From the NCBI GenBank assembly GCA_902805475.1, contig CADCSX010000005.1, positions 1,623,501 through 1,687,500 on the forward strand: a stretch of 64,000 nt of DNA, written 5' to 3'. The stretch is from Entonaema liquescens (taxonomy: Eukaryota > Ascomycota > Sordariomycetes > Xylariales > Xylariaceae). The translations under genes and the position numbers were made by a program. Below, piece by piece: positions 1-11,876 of this stretch. Under the pieces are notes generated by a model. That model saw only the letters and a program-made list of their open reading frames with translations, was not told the DNA's origin and made no database searches. Position 1 is the stretch's first letter, and each line of letters starts with the position of its first letter.

Positions 1-3000
1 TGAGTTTAGGCTTGCGGAGGATACCATCCACAGGAATGTGGAACCTGTGATAGTCTTGAGGAGCTAGACGGAAGATACCTAGTGCACCATTTTCATAGCG
101 CTTAGCGTCCTCTGGGTACGCGTCGCCGAGTAGTCGCTTTATAGAGAACTCGCGACCCTTGATCCAGATGTTGGTTGCCGTGTCGATGCTATTGAACACG
201 ACAGACCGGCAGTCGGCGGGTGATACGATAATGTGGGGATTGTCCGGAGCCGAGCAGGGCCGGGCATTTGGCTTGAGGGCACGGTAAAAGAACTCATTGA
301 AATTCTTAAATTCCTCAACAGGGAGTAGCACCTCAGACATGTCTAACTGATGGAATTGAATGAAACCTGGAATCTGGGCCTTTGATGCGGGGTCGTCGTA
401 TTTTTTACCTTGTTTGATACTTAGACTCTTCAGAAGCTTGCGAACTGAGGCATCGTTAGCAGCGGTCCCTATGTTATACGTGGAAATCGGTACTCACTTC
501 GCTTGTTTTCCATATCCTTGGACTTCAAGCCCTTGTATAATAATCGGATTCCCAGTCGTACGTAAACACTCATCTTTTCCTCGTTGATCTGTCCAGTCAA
601 GCGATCTTGTACCAAAATGTTTGCCGAGTTGGCGCCGAGTTTGTAACCACCGTAAGAAATCTTCGTGATAACCTTTGAATACCATTTCCTTTGCGCTTGA
701 CTGGCGGTAACGAACCCACCCATCATCAGTGAGTTTACCTGACGCCAGTCTTGGCTAGCACATGTGGCAATGTGAGTAATGATATCAGCGTCTTTTCGTT
801 TGTTCAGGCGAGGCTGATGGCAGATTGGACACTCCCGAATTTCTACAACATGTTCCTCCCCACGGTCAATGTTGAGGTCATCCTTATCCAATGCATCCCC
901 TTCTTCTCCAGATGTACTGAGGTCGGGGACGACAATTGTTGACGTTGCCGGTGTAGTTCCTTGAACGGTCGAGTCTTCTGCGCTTAGAGTAAAGGACCCT
1001 TCCTCCGAAGGCGTGACACTACCAGTCTGGCTTGACGGGTGCAGCAGATTCTTCACCTTTTCTGTGTCGGGCAACATATTCTTCAGCTTGTCAGTCACCG
1101 GGGCTGATTTACTCTTGGCATCTAATTGATCTTCTAGACATATGACAGCCTCGTCCATGGTAAGTTCCTGCTCCCCACTCCCTGCCTTATGGGGGAATCG
1201 TTGGAAGAAACTATCAATAGTCGATTCCCGTAGGGTCGAACCAAGTGTGTCGAGCATAGTAGTTAACTCGACTTTACTGATCTCTCCGCTTTCATCCGCG
1301 TCGTACTGTCGTAACATAGCACGCCAAAACTGTTGTCTTAGAGCAGGATAAGGCATGTATTTGGCACGAATAGTCAGCATCGGACTATGCTTGGCTTCCC
1401 ACTTTTCTAAATTCTTCATCTTTAAGGGGATTGTGAAGACATTGAAATCGGGGTCGTCAAACTCATTGCCCTCGCTGCCACCGTTTCCATTTCCGCTGTT
1501 GAGGTTCGGCACCTGATCTGGTTGAAGCAATCCAGGGCTGGGGACGGATGTAGGTGCTGCCTTCGGCTCGTTCTGCTCTTGAGATGTAGTTGAAGCCGCA
1601 CTAGAGGTTTTGGGTAACACCGGCCTGTTCTTGCCTAAGCTCTGGGTTGAAGAGGACCTGGAGAGGCCAAGTCTTGCAAGCCTCGATTTTTGTACCGGGA
1701 CATACTCAGCCGGCTCCTTCAAATCATACAATCCAGTTTCGGGATTGGCTTTAGGACTCTTTTCGATTAGTTCCTGTAGGGAAAGGATGTCGATGCAATG
1801 AAGTCATTCCCGGAATACTTGTCGCGATCAATGACCGTGAAAGCAAACGAATATGATTGCTCATGGTTCAGCACGTGAAAGAGCATCTTCTCGTTGAACA
1901 CTGGATTCAGGTTGTGTCGAACGACCCGTGTGCGATAAGTCTTCTTTCCTAGAGATGCAACAACGAAAGGATCCATATCAAAGCTAGTTTTCGTAAAGTT
2001 GGATTCGGGAGGAAGGTCGGTTATGTTGCAAATTTCGAGGAAGATTAAGCCCACCACATCACTACCGCCGTTAACAAAATTATAGGGATTCTGTCTCCTC
2101 TTACGCTTGAGGCCTTTGATCCTGAGCCGTCTCTTTCTCTTCTCAATAGCGTCGGGTTTGCTTGGATCTTCGTCCTCGGGAGTCTCGTCATCGTCCAAAA
2201 TCTCGTCATCATCTTCGTCATCTTGGGATCCATCGCTGGTATTCTGACTTGACGGAGGAGAGGAGGATGATCCATGCTTAGATGTCGAGGTTGGGCCAAG
2301 CATCGGTGTCATGTTCGGAGTGGCATTGCGGGATGCAGCTTCGGGCAATGCGGTAGCCAGCGAATGCAGCTTTTCTAATATTTGGGCATCTGTCGCATCC
2401 TTGTTTGTCGAGTCTAACAAGGTGCACTGTAGTAAAACCTCCCTGAGACATTATTCGTTTTCTTGCCCGGCTTCTTGCTCTTGAGGGGATACCATCTGGC
2501 TTCTTGTTCGGTCTTCTCGTTGGCGAAAATCTCCTCAAGAGCTAGATCGAACTCTCCTAAATAATCCTTGCCGAAGCGATCTTTGTCCCAGCAGATACAG
2601 TCAAGTAGTAGGTTCTCTACGCCGGTGATGGGTACGGTACAGACGACATTCCATTCGGGGTTTAGCGTTTTCGGGACATGATGTGTAAGAAATTTAGTTT
2701 CGCCGCAGGTCAGTTGGAGATACTAAAGATGCAGAGTATTAGTAGAAGTCGGTAAGGCGGATTGCTTTTCTCATGTTAGGGATAGAAAGAGGGTTTAAAA
2801 CATACAGGGTCCGATGTGCCTCCACGATCCTTAGCAGCTAAATTCCTCGCCTATATATCAAATGCAGGTTAGAATCCGTTGTCGAAAATAGAACTAATAT
2901 GATTTATCGATTCGTTGTCCTTACTCGAAGTACGACAATCTTCAAAACCAACCCCGTGTCCTTACGCCCCTCCGAAACACCCGCATCTAGTTTTGTCGGC

Positions 3001-3089
3001 ATGGGACTTGTGCTGCGGCTATTTGTTGTGGAATTGGAGGTGGAACTAGTTGTGTAGGTTTTCAATCGTTGAGGGATAATGCGAACCAT
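1..3089 (-). CDS. psd2: Phosphatidylserine decarboxylase, C2/EF-hand type (3' part outside window)
   Basis: Makes phosphatidylethanolamine from phosphatidylserine in endomembranes (family knowledge for fungal Psd2). Exons read 3089-2925, 2850-2806, 2722-498 and 444-1 (continuing beyond the window). The first C2 domain contains ARNLAAKDRGGTSDP, a second C2 holds DMDPFVVASLGKKTYRTR, then an EF-hand (YDADESGEISKVEL), then the decarboxylase domain with the motif DYHRFHIPVDG at about base 20. The autocatalytic cleavage site near the C-terminus lies outside the window. The last intron is 53 nt, with a GCTAAC branch point. Two places need one extra base to keep frame: 2441-2443, between VSG and EVLLQ, and 1779-1781, between SFP and LQELIEK. 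Both sit in conserved sequence, so they are more likely base-calling losses than introns. Start chosen at the only ATG in frame with the first C2 domain. Confidence 0.9.
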
Positions 3090-5529
3090 GGCGGAGGACT
3101 TTCAAGGAGTGTCGGATTAAAGAGGGTAGAGGTACAAGATATGAGTGGTTGTATTTCCAAGGAACAAGAAGGGGGCAAACGCGGGTGACGTTGTGCTGGA
3201 CCCCGTCTTGGAAATGCTTGGTGGTATACTTGGTGGTATACTTGGTAAGTAGTCCCCTCCTCTCAACCTCCAGGTGCTTGTGATGCCCGGACTTAACTCG
3301 CTAGGGTTTCGATATGATGTCAAAGAGAGCTGCTAGAGCCTACCAACGGTAAACTTATAGGTACCCTAGGTAGGCTAAGGAATAAGGCGAACTAGATAGC
3401 CACTTTTTCAGTTAGGAATTACTTGATTTTTCATTGAGGAGACGAATATCATATGAGTTTTAGGAATAAGGTAAAGTTATGTTTATTAAGACTGGGAAGA
3501 GAGAAGAAGAAAAGAATAATAACATGGAAGTTAGGAGAGAAGAAGCTGTCATGGAATCAACATCTTTTTGAAGCTGATTGCCAAGTTTCTCTTAGAGGGG
3601 CAGTAGTTTGATTTGGTATCCAATCCAATCGCGTCGCGAGTTTGCGTGGTACGAGAAATACCCAAAAGTCTATTGTTCCTTTAGTGACTTTAGGTACTTA
3701 CCCTTTGAGTGACCGCCGACTTAACTGCCCGGACAGAAAGAACTAGGAGGGTCTGGCCGTTGGTTGCTCGCAATCACCCCGCCTTCACTGCCACCATAGC
3801 TGGTACTCGATCCACTAAATAAAATACGTACGATACGGCACCTCGGTATCAAAAGAACATGCACGCATACTGATATTCGATTCAATCGTGATAAACTACT
3901 TGCATGTACGTAATAAGAGCATTGATTAACATTTGAATTTAACAAGAGAGGTAGGTATGTAGCGATCCTACAAAAATAGATTTATCAGATAAAGTAAGAA
4001 AATGAAATCTACAGTTGTTAGGTCTAACCTGGTATTGTAACTGAAACGATGTCATCTCGATCTGGTTTAAGAACTTAATGCTTTTTTTGCTACGCATAAA
4101 TCAACCCATGCTAGAAAAGCTTCTTTTGCGTTAGAGTCATGAGATACTGGGGATACAATAACTAAACTTACCACAATTAGTCCGAATAACTATATGTTTT
4201 GGTCAACTTATGGCTAACTTTAGACACACAGACTCAACAATACCGCAGACTCGATGCTAACAATCATATGTCATAGGTATCAAACATACAACATTTGAAG
4301 CTCAAAGCAGATTATCGGCCGTTGTATTGTACCTCGAATTGGCAATAGGGCTGTGCCTCCCTAGCTGCAGGACGGCGGCGATCGATGATCCCGCGTTCCA
4401 GAAGATCGCAACTTCAACGGCATGTAACCGCGTATAGCCTATCTAAATGCACTGTTTAGCTATTATCTACCTTGTGGTGAACCAGATGGACTTCTTGGTG
4501 GAAAACTAAACCGAGGCTCGTCTAATGATTAGAGACTTCAACATCGGCTATTCGGACAGCTTTGGAAAAAATGACTGGAGATTAACGATGCCGCGTCTAC
4601 CGCAACCCGAAGCCAACAAGTACTACTCAGATATCTGCCGAGAGATCCGTCAACTTCTTATTTCCATACCGTCGCCCTCCTTACGCAACATCTAATATCT
4701 ATGAATAAGGAAAAGGCAGTAATAGGATGGCACCAACGCTACTATGACGGAACTCGGATTGCGCATCATGAGCTACGTTTCAGCTCTCCGTCCCATTCCC
4801 TGCCCTCCTTGATCCGATTTTCCGATCTTCAGCTTAACTGGGGTTGACTTATGGTGGGATTGAATCTAGGCGGACGTCAAATGAGCTGATCGGTGATTGT
4901 TTAAAGAATGCTGTCGTAGGTTGGGGGAGGGGGAGGGGGCAGAGCAAGCGAACTCCTGCGCTTCCCATTGGCTCGATCTCACTAATTGGGTAATGCCATT
5001 TGTATGTCTAGGACTTTGTATGACACGCCGCAAACCAGGTAATCGAAACTTGCAGGTGCATCATACGCGGGAACAACGCGACGTAGGAGTGGGTGGCAAT
5101 GCAAACAAAGAAGACAACATATGTAATTGCATGTATACCTATGCTTGGGAAAGGAGAAAGATCATCAGTTACTAACTACCAACTTGATTTATTTATAGTT
5201 TTGGAAACGGACATCGATACTGAATTCAAGTGTTAGGTACTTAATAATATAACATCGTCTATTATTTATATTTATAGGAATAACCCCTTCTTTAGACCCA
5301 GATTGTTGATCTATATGCATCCCGTAAACTTCCTCATATCCCGTGCTAACCCAGATAAATATTCTTCCTCGTGCTATCGCGAAACGGTATCTCGAAACTC
5401 CACATCGCCATACCATGCCCAAGTAAATAAAAAGTAAACCAACAAAAACAAAACGCCGTGATATGCAATATAGGTAATCCTCTAGTTAAGATGGACATCC
5501 AGCCATAGCGTAGTTACCCAACGCTCTAA
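3090..5529. other. Intergenic, 2.4 kb
   Basis: AT-rich sequence upstream of psd2 and downstream of the HAD phosphatase. A short imperfect duplication of CTTGGTGGTATA lies at about 3218-3245. No reading frame here resembles a protein family I know. Confidence 0.5.
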
Positions 5530-6616
5530 CTAAGCAGCACTCTGCACCTGGGACTGCACGGGGAACTGCCCAGCCTGTTCCTGGACAGCCGGCACCGGTG
5601 TCTCCGTGACCTCGACCTCGGGCTTCTTGAGTTCGGAGAAAGCCTCGGGCCACAGGAACATCTTGTCCTCCTTAGTCGGGGACATGAGGACGTACCTCGG
5701 CACGGCGTTCTTGCTGGACACCCTACGCCAGAGGTTAGCCCTAGGGTTGAAGCGCACCGGCACGCCCCTGCCGCCGGTCTTCTGCTCGTCCTCCTTCTGG
5801 ATGCGCTCGATCTCGCGCTGGATGTCGGCGAAGGTGTCGAAGGGAATGTACGGGATGTTGTGCTCCTGGCAGTACTCCTCGAGGCGCAGGCCGCGGCGCG
5901 CGAACAGCACGTCCGCCTCGCGGGCCGCGGGCAGGTCCGACACGCCGTCGCCGATGAACACGATCAGCGGCACCGTGCCGTCGTCGCACTCGAGCTCCGC
6001 CTCCTTGCGGGCCTCCGTGATAGACTGCGCCTTGTCGTGGCCGAGCTCCGTGTCGTGGCGCCAGATGGGCTTCCACTCGGAGCCGTCGGCGGAGATGTGT
6101 GCGTCGTTCGCCACGATGTCGATGTGCGACGAGGCTTCTTCTCCCAGGAACGTGTCGAGGACTCTCCTTAGGATGGGCTTTAGACCGGCGGAGATGACGT
6201 TGAAGGGGATGTTGTTCTTGAGGCAGTACTCGTGGAAGCTCTGGAAGTCCGGGTCGATCTCGAGGTTCTTCTTCATGACTTCGAAGCCGTCGTCGAAGGG
6301 CACGTTCAGGGATCCCCACATCTCTTCCGAGACGTCCCTAAAGGATCGCTCGCCGGTCTTGATTTGCTCGTCTAGCATCTCTCTTCGTTCGGAACCGCAG
6401 CCGTGGTTGTCGAAGAGGACGTGTCCGGTGTCTTGCATGAAGATTGTGCCATCAAAATCTAATATTATATTAGTAAACAGTTCGTGGTTATGTTACTATT
6501 TCGCAGAATACCATACCTGAAAAGCAGATGATCTTTCTCTTGTTTGCGGGTTGAGCCTTGGCATCTCCGAGGGTTTTGGCCTCGGGAACCGGAGGTGGCG
6601 TAAGAGCGATAGGCAT
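5530..6616 (-). CDS. HAD-superfamily phosphatase (DxDGT type)
   Basis: Exons 6616-6517 and 6458-5530 give 342 residues. The single intron splits the catalytic motif, which reads CFSDFDGTIFMQDTGH after splicing, with the nucleophile Asp in DFDGT. Later HAD motifs are present: FNVISAGLK (motif II region) and VFIGDGVSDLPAAREADVLFAR (motifs III/IV; the GDGxSD acidic pair binds Mg). This matches the fungal subfamily IB phosphatases related to MtnX/phosphoserine phosphatases and yeast polyol phosphatase; the substrate cannot be read from sequence. The C-terminal tail of about 110 residues is Pro/Gln/Val-rich. Exon 2 is clearly richer in G and C at third positions than its neighbours, which produces long antisense shadow frames. 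No signal peptide or membrane segment is visible, so it is probably cytosolic. Confidence 0.85.
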
Positions 6617-8478
6617 ATTGGATGTTGATATATCTATATATATGTCTATATGATCTAAGAGAGATGTGAATAGAAGTATATACTACGGAAAGAGAGTAGT
6701 AATAGTAGTATGATTTGTTTTGATTGATGTGTTTTCTATGTCTTGAAGTGAATAGACCATCATGAAATCTGACGAGACGACAGATTTATATAAGAGTGTG
6801 CCATCGTGGAGAAAACGTCTAGCCCACAACTTTTCGGCGCCAAGAAGACGCTTCACGATGACGAGACCGGACAGCAAAGGTAGTCAAACGAAGCCATCGT
6901 CATACCAGAACCGGCAACCTAATCCTGCCTGTGGTTTTTACAGGGGTATCATGCAAGCGCCGATTTGGAGTGCAGGCCCAGTCCGGCAGTGAACGAAGGC
7001 ATCGTCCTATCGGCATGCACGTTGACATATTCCATATTAGTATTTGCGCGCCACCTGGTCCACTCGGGCATTTTCAAATTTCTTAGCCAAGTTTCCAGGC
7101 CAGGGGCTTATAGGAAGCCAAAAAGATCGAAGACGGACTGGGCAAGGTTCCCGACACGGCCTACCCGCCTGATTTGTCGACCCTATGAAAAACTATTTAC
7201 ACAACATATGGGTCGAGACCTGGTCTTCGCGGTTCCTGATCAGCCCTTTATGTCTATCTCCCGGAGTCTAGATTCCTCTCGAAACCAATCGTAAGCCCAC
7301 CGAAGCGTGTATGATCTTCATTTAAAGTCGAGACTTTGCCCATCGAATAATCCACATATTCAGTATACGAGATGGACTTTTGAAATTTCACACAAGGTGG
7401 TTTAGGTAGTTCTTTAGTAATTGTTATCAGTTTTTTTTTTTTTTCTCTCAGGGACTCGTGGTGCACTTAGCACTAACGGTTAGTTTGGTCAATAACCCAC
7501 TCACACATGCAGATAACATTAGCTTGCAGTTTTTCAGGATAGATTGGTTCCAGCGAGTCACGATGTTTAATTGCAGCAAGTATGTGTAAGCAATAGCGGG
7601 CTCTGAGAGTCCGCTCGTAGAAGGGCCGAGTGACGTAGTGACGTCATAGGCGGCATTTCTGCAGAATCCCACGATAATTCGTGCTCGTCCTAGGCTTTCT
7701 AACTGGACAATAATTTCGAGTGATGGCCCACTAGTGCCGCAGAAATGGCGGAAGCTTGATACCAAAACGAGGCTAGTTCGAGGCACGATGAGATCGCCAG
7801 AGGCTCTTAGCACAACTTCACAGATATTCAATAGGCGGATGAGTAAACGAGGGGCTCAGCACATGTACGCTATCGTGAATGAGGGGTGTCGTATCCTCTT
7901 CCTATAAGCCGTATTATTATCGTACTATTTTGTATTAGTGTCCTTTTCTATTATCAATTGGTAGCCGCGTCAACTAATTCCCTTTTCCTTTTCTGCCGTT
8001 AGATGTAATAACTGTTTATTTCTTATCATTTTAAGGCACACTTACATACCACGATTGAGAAGCGTCATTGTGCATTATGAATAACCACGGATTCCCCGGG
8101 AGATAAGACTTATCAAAATACGGCTCTGAGGGACAGATGATGTCACATAAGCTGGGCTAATTCTATACACTTGTCATTTTGTAACGCCCTTGATCTATAG
8201 TCTATGACAGTTTGCGTTACTCAATATACGTGGATATCGGGATACTCGATTTGGAAGCATCTTTGAATGCCGTCAGATTATAGCTGCTTCATTGTAGACT
8301 GGGCTAGACATCACTTTCATCTCTTAATTCGAAAACACGGGTAGTGGCAGCACGTAAACAACATTAAGACAACGCAGTATGAGGTATTCATCATGTTCGC
8401 CTTTTCTTTATGCCTCGTCTCCAAGGTCTACTGGTATATATCAACATTCATCAAGATCCGCATTAGCCGCCCTTAATT
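6617..8478. other. Intergenic, 1.9 kb
   Basis: Apart from the TATA candidate, nothing recognisable. A T11-12 run lies near 7432-7444 and a perfect TGACGTCA palindrome at about 7640. A 127-codon frame at 7448-7831 (-) has no family features. Confidence 0.45.
6784..6795 (-). promoter_or_regulatory. Candidate TATA box of the HAD phosphatase gene
   Basis: The minus strand reads CTTATATAAATC about 170 bases upstream of the HAD gene ATG at 6616. Position and sequence fit a TATA element; inference only. Confidence 0.35.
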
Positions 8479-9557
8479 TTAAGCCGATACCTTCGCACTA
8501 AACTTAGCGGCCGCCTTGTCAAATGTCTCGCTCTTTTCTTGGAGATCGACTAGGAAAGTATGTTCGGGGGCGGCCTTCTTTAGAGAACTGTAAAGAGAAT
8601 TGGTATTAGTATACGTGGAGCATTCAAGTTAGTTCGAATATAGCATACTTTGTAACCTCAGAAACAGAGGCAGCATCCTTGCCGGTAATAATCGATAGAA
8701 CCAATAAATTGGCAATGGCTTCGGCGTATTCGGGCTGCTTTTGTACGGCTTGTTCGAGAGCGCTTTGTGCTTCCTCGACACGGCCTAGATGTAGCTCGCA
8801 TACTGCCTGTGAGACAAGAGATATGATCGAGGACGTCGAGGGGGCTTGTGCGAGTTCTTCGAATACGTAAAACGCCTGCTGGTACCTATCTCCTCCCTGA
8901 ACAGAAAACCACTTGTCAGCCCAGCCGTTCAAATGCTCAGTTCAATGTAATACGTACCAGTCGTAGGCCAACCCATGATTCTGCTAAATTAACAAGTAGG
9001 CTATCTTGCGCCCACCGCCTTGCCGCTGCTACTTCTTTAAGGGCCAGATCGGTTCGGTTTTGCTGGAGATGAATTTGTGTGATCAACGCGACAGCATCAA
9101 CTAGACAACCCCCTATTAGTATTTGAACTAAACAGCCATTGTCTGCCGAGTGAGTAAACTTACGGCTACCAGAATGTTGTGATAAGAGCGCGAGAGCTTC
9201 CTCCGACTTGCCCGCGGCTTGCAGAACTGTTCCTCCGAGAACTTGGACTGTCTGATTATCACCAGCTGACGAGGCGAGCTCTTCAACAGTTCGAACTGCG
9301 GCATCTGTCTTCCCCAGGCTATACTCGGCTAAAGCGCGGACGGCCACTAGCTCAGGCTCTGACTCTCCTTGTACATCGGTAATAGCATCTTCTGCTTGTC
9401 CTAAAGCAATGCGAGCTCGGAGAGCGAGTACTCGGGCGGGTAGGGTGTTTTCGGGCGAGAGAGACGACGTGTCAAAATCGATGACCTCCTGGTATTGGCC
9501 TTGGTGGAAGTGGTTGTGAATATTGATAAGCTCGCCTTCTGCCGAATAGGGATCCAT
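8479..9557 (-). CDS. sec28: Coatomer subunit epsilon
   Basis: Structural subunit of the COPI coat on Golgi-derived vesicles, where it stabilises alpha-COP (family knowledge). Exons 9557-9164, 9112-8958, 8896-8649 and 8587-8479 give 301 residues, the usual length. The protein is a TPR-like solenoid: the N-terminus reads MDPYSAEGELINIHNHFHQG, middle repeats include RVEEAQSALEQAVQKQPEYA, and the C-terminus reads KAAPEHTFLVDLQEKSETFD. An upstream in-frame ATG at 9599 would add 14 residues, but fungal homologues begin at the MDP position, so 9557 was chosen. All introns are GT-AG and about 50-60 nt, and the model closes in frame with no anomalies. Confidence 0.92.
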
Positions 9558-10160
9558 ATTGTCCAATTTCTTGCTTATTTTACTCAGATTTGTTTTCAAT
9601 AATCAACAGCTCAACGATTTAATGGACAATGGTTCTCAGAGTTAAGGCGATTACTCCTAAGATAAAGTTAGTGTGGTCGAAAGCTGCCAGCTGGCGATCG
9701 CAAATCAATTTAGTGGATCATTTACTAGGTAGCGTTGTGCCTGAACACAGCATAGGAGAATAATAGAATGAATGCAACGTGGTCTGTGCCTTATTTGTCC
9801 TTATCGGGCTTATCTAAGTACATACGTACATTAACAGCCTTGAAAACGCAACGCCTCGTAAATGCAACGACTTTGTAACTCCTCCTCCCTTTTCCTTATG
9901 CTTGGTTTTTCGTGGTTTTCGTGGCTTTCGTAATATTGTACAAGATTAAACAAATTGAACTTAGTAGTTCAAGCAAGGAAAAGAAAAGAGGTAAACAATC
10001 CTCTTAATATGATATAAGCTTCCTTTAGCTATATCTTTTCGGCCTCGTGCCGTCTCTTCTTGTCTCGTCCTGGTATCTCCTACTCGTCCTCTAAACTCCT
10101 CGAAAATCATGTAAGGCATACGCAAAAACAACGCGATCCGCTCCATGTGTGGCCAATGGC
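9558..10160. other. Intergenic, 0.6 kb
   Basis: AT-rich region between the sec28 start and the downstream end of the zinc-finger orphan. No supported gene. Confidence 0.5.
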
Positions 10161-11876
10161 CTAGCCCATAATGTAAGGCTCATTCTCAACCTGCTTTCTA
10201 ATCTTTGTCACCTCCGCCAGCGCGGTTCGCAGGACCTGGTTGTTGTTATGGAGGAGGAGCGTGATGGCCTCCATTCTTTCCACTATGTCGTTGTATTCCG
10301 GCGAAGAAAGGGCGGCGGTCGGTTTGGCCTTGTTGGACGTAGTGGCTGTTTTGGTGCCTTTTTTGTCCTTGGCTCCTTGGCCTGAGGGTTTCTTCAGGCA
10401 AGACTTGAGCTTTAAGGGCTCCGGAATAAGGGATGCATCGACGAGGGATGCGTCATAGCCTCTCATGGCTGAGGCGTGTTTGCCCTCGAATTTCTTGGGC
10501 TCCGCGAAGGTCACCCGGCGGTTGCGCGGGTTTTTGCTACTTGTCGGCTCGGTGCGTTCGGCCCAGCATTGCATGCAGGCTGTTCGCCTCGCGAAGTTCA
10601 CGAAGCCGCATTTATGACACAGCCATTCGGGATAATAGGCCGGGTCGGCGAGGCGTGTCTGTGGAATTGCTTGTCCAGACTTCGAAGCACCTCGATAATA
10701 GCTTTCGGCTTCTCCTTGGAACGAAACGCCAGGTCTTTCTGACGGGGACTGGAAACCGGAAATTTGCTCTTGCGGCGGCATGATAGGAAATTTAAAATTT
10801 CTGTCGAGGGATTCTCTGTCGAAAGATTTGGTTTCTGCGCGCGTGTTGGTTGAGGGGTGGGGTGTGATAGAGTTGGAACGATGATATATCGCGTCGCCCT
10901 CTATAGTTAGAGGAGGGTAATGCGGGTTGCGTTCAATAGGTGATATATTGGACTCGATTATTTCTTCGTTGTCCAAATCTGGCAATTGAAAAGCGCCGTC
11001 GAAATCCTTGAATAATTCCCAATTGTCTTGTGTAAGTGAGGAAGAGCGGTTGGAATCAAATTGATGTGTGGAGTGATCTTCTGATATTGTATCAATTGCC
11101 CAGTGCCCGGAACTTCCTCCCCACTCAGGATCATTTTCCATACGGTCGGAAATGTTTTGATACCCGGCTTCGACGGCCTGACTGTGGAGCTGCAACAAAT
11201 TTGGTGCATTGTGAGCTCTTTCAAGATCACCCATTTTGCCCTTGCCCTCTTGTTTGAATTCGCTGTCTCTGTGCATTTTGTGCTTTCCAATAATGCTGTC
11301 AATTGTAATCCGCCTTAATAAGTGACCAATATCTGATTTTTCACTTCGCCCAACGGAACTAGAGGTGCTATCATCATTTGGGACTTTATATTGGTCGCTA
11401 TTGTGCAAGATTGCTTGTAGCGAAGTGCGGCGTGAGAGGTTAATCTTTGACTTGAGGGTACTAATCGGGCTTCCACTCATCGGTCGCATCTTGTTCTTAG
11501 TAGGCGTAGTTTCGTCATCATTGAACAGACCCTTCATTTTGGCCGCCAAACTACTAGATAGTCTCCTGTAGCCACGTTCCTGCGATGAAGGTGATAGTGT
11601 ATCGAATTCAAATTGCTCGCGATCAGCCTTATCTTTGCTTCTTCCAAGTGCTGCTGCCATGCTGCCAATGAGAAAGTACTTCTTTCTAGATGATGTACGG
11701 GTTAAAGTGGCCTCCTGAACGTAAGATGCCTCTCCGCCTTGATGAGATTCGGGAATGCCAAGGGACTCCTGGGTTTGGAGTGACTCCCGAGCCTTAGCTG
11801 CTTCACACGCCGGGCCATACTTCTCAAGATGAAAGGGGTCATCACTAGCAGATGATACAGAGCCTGTACCTGTCAT
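10161..11876 (-). CDS. Orphan protein with RanBP2-type zinc finger
   Basis: Intronless frame of 571 residues. I do not recognise a named family. Most of the protein is low-complexity and Ser-rich. Residues 418-442 form a RanBP2-type zinc finger (WLCHKCGFVNFARRTACMQC), with Cys at about 420, 423, 434 and 437; such fingers bind single-stranded RNA or ubiquitin in other proteins. Just after it, RRVTFAEPKKFE resembles an RVxF docking motif for protein phosphatase 1, followed by LKSCLKK, similar to the SILK auxiliary motif. The last 45 residues look helical or coiled-coil (DIVERMEAITLLLHNNNQVL). ATG 11876 is the first in frame after a pyrimidine-rich leader. Function is unknown; the PP1 idea is inference. 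Confidence 0.75.
   Translation of the reverse strand: MTGTGSVSSASDDPFHLEKYGPACEAAKARESLQTQESLGIPESHQGGEASYVQEATLTRTSSRKKYFLIGSMAAALGRSKDKADREQFEFDTLSPSSQERGYRRLSSSLAAKMKGLFNDDETTPTKNKMRPMSGSPISTLKSKINLSRRTSLQAILHNSDQYKVPNDDSTSSSVGRSEKSDIGHLLRRITIDSIIGKHKMHRDSEFKQEGKGKMGDLERAHNAPNLLQLHSQAVEAGYQNISDRMENDPEWGGSSGHWAIDTISEDHSTHQFDSNRSSSLTQDNWELFKDFDGAFQLPDLDNEEIIESNISPIERNPHYPPLTIEGDAIYHRSNSITPHPSTNTRAETKSFDRESLDRNFKFPIMPPQEQISGFQSPSERPGVSFQGEAESYYRGASKSGQAIPQTRLADPAYYPEWLCHKCGFVNFARRTACMQCWAERTEPTSSKNPRNRRVTFAEPKKFEGKHASAMRGYDASLVDASLIPEPLKLKSCLKKPSGQGAKDKKGTKTATTSNKAKPTAALSSPEYNDIVERMEAITLLLHNNNQVLRTALAEVTKIRKQVENEPYIMG

Noticed and set aside
469..497. Apparent 29-nt intron in PSD2
   Set aside because: Too short for splicing. 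Using the CTCAG acceptor at 445 gives a 53-nt intron with GCTAAC branch and the conserved KRIRKLLKS join.
5606..6520. Long open frame (about 304 codons) on the plus strand
   Set aside because: Antisense shadow of the GC-rich HAD phosphatase exon, with Ser/Arg-rich composition and no domain.
7636..7645. TGACGTCA palindrome (CRE/bZIP site)
   Set aside because: A single 8-mer far from any gene start is expected by chance in 64 kb and is not linked to a target gene here.
7448..7831. 127-codon frame on the minus strand
   Set aside because: No domain, no splice or promoter context, composition like random sequence.
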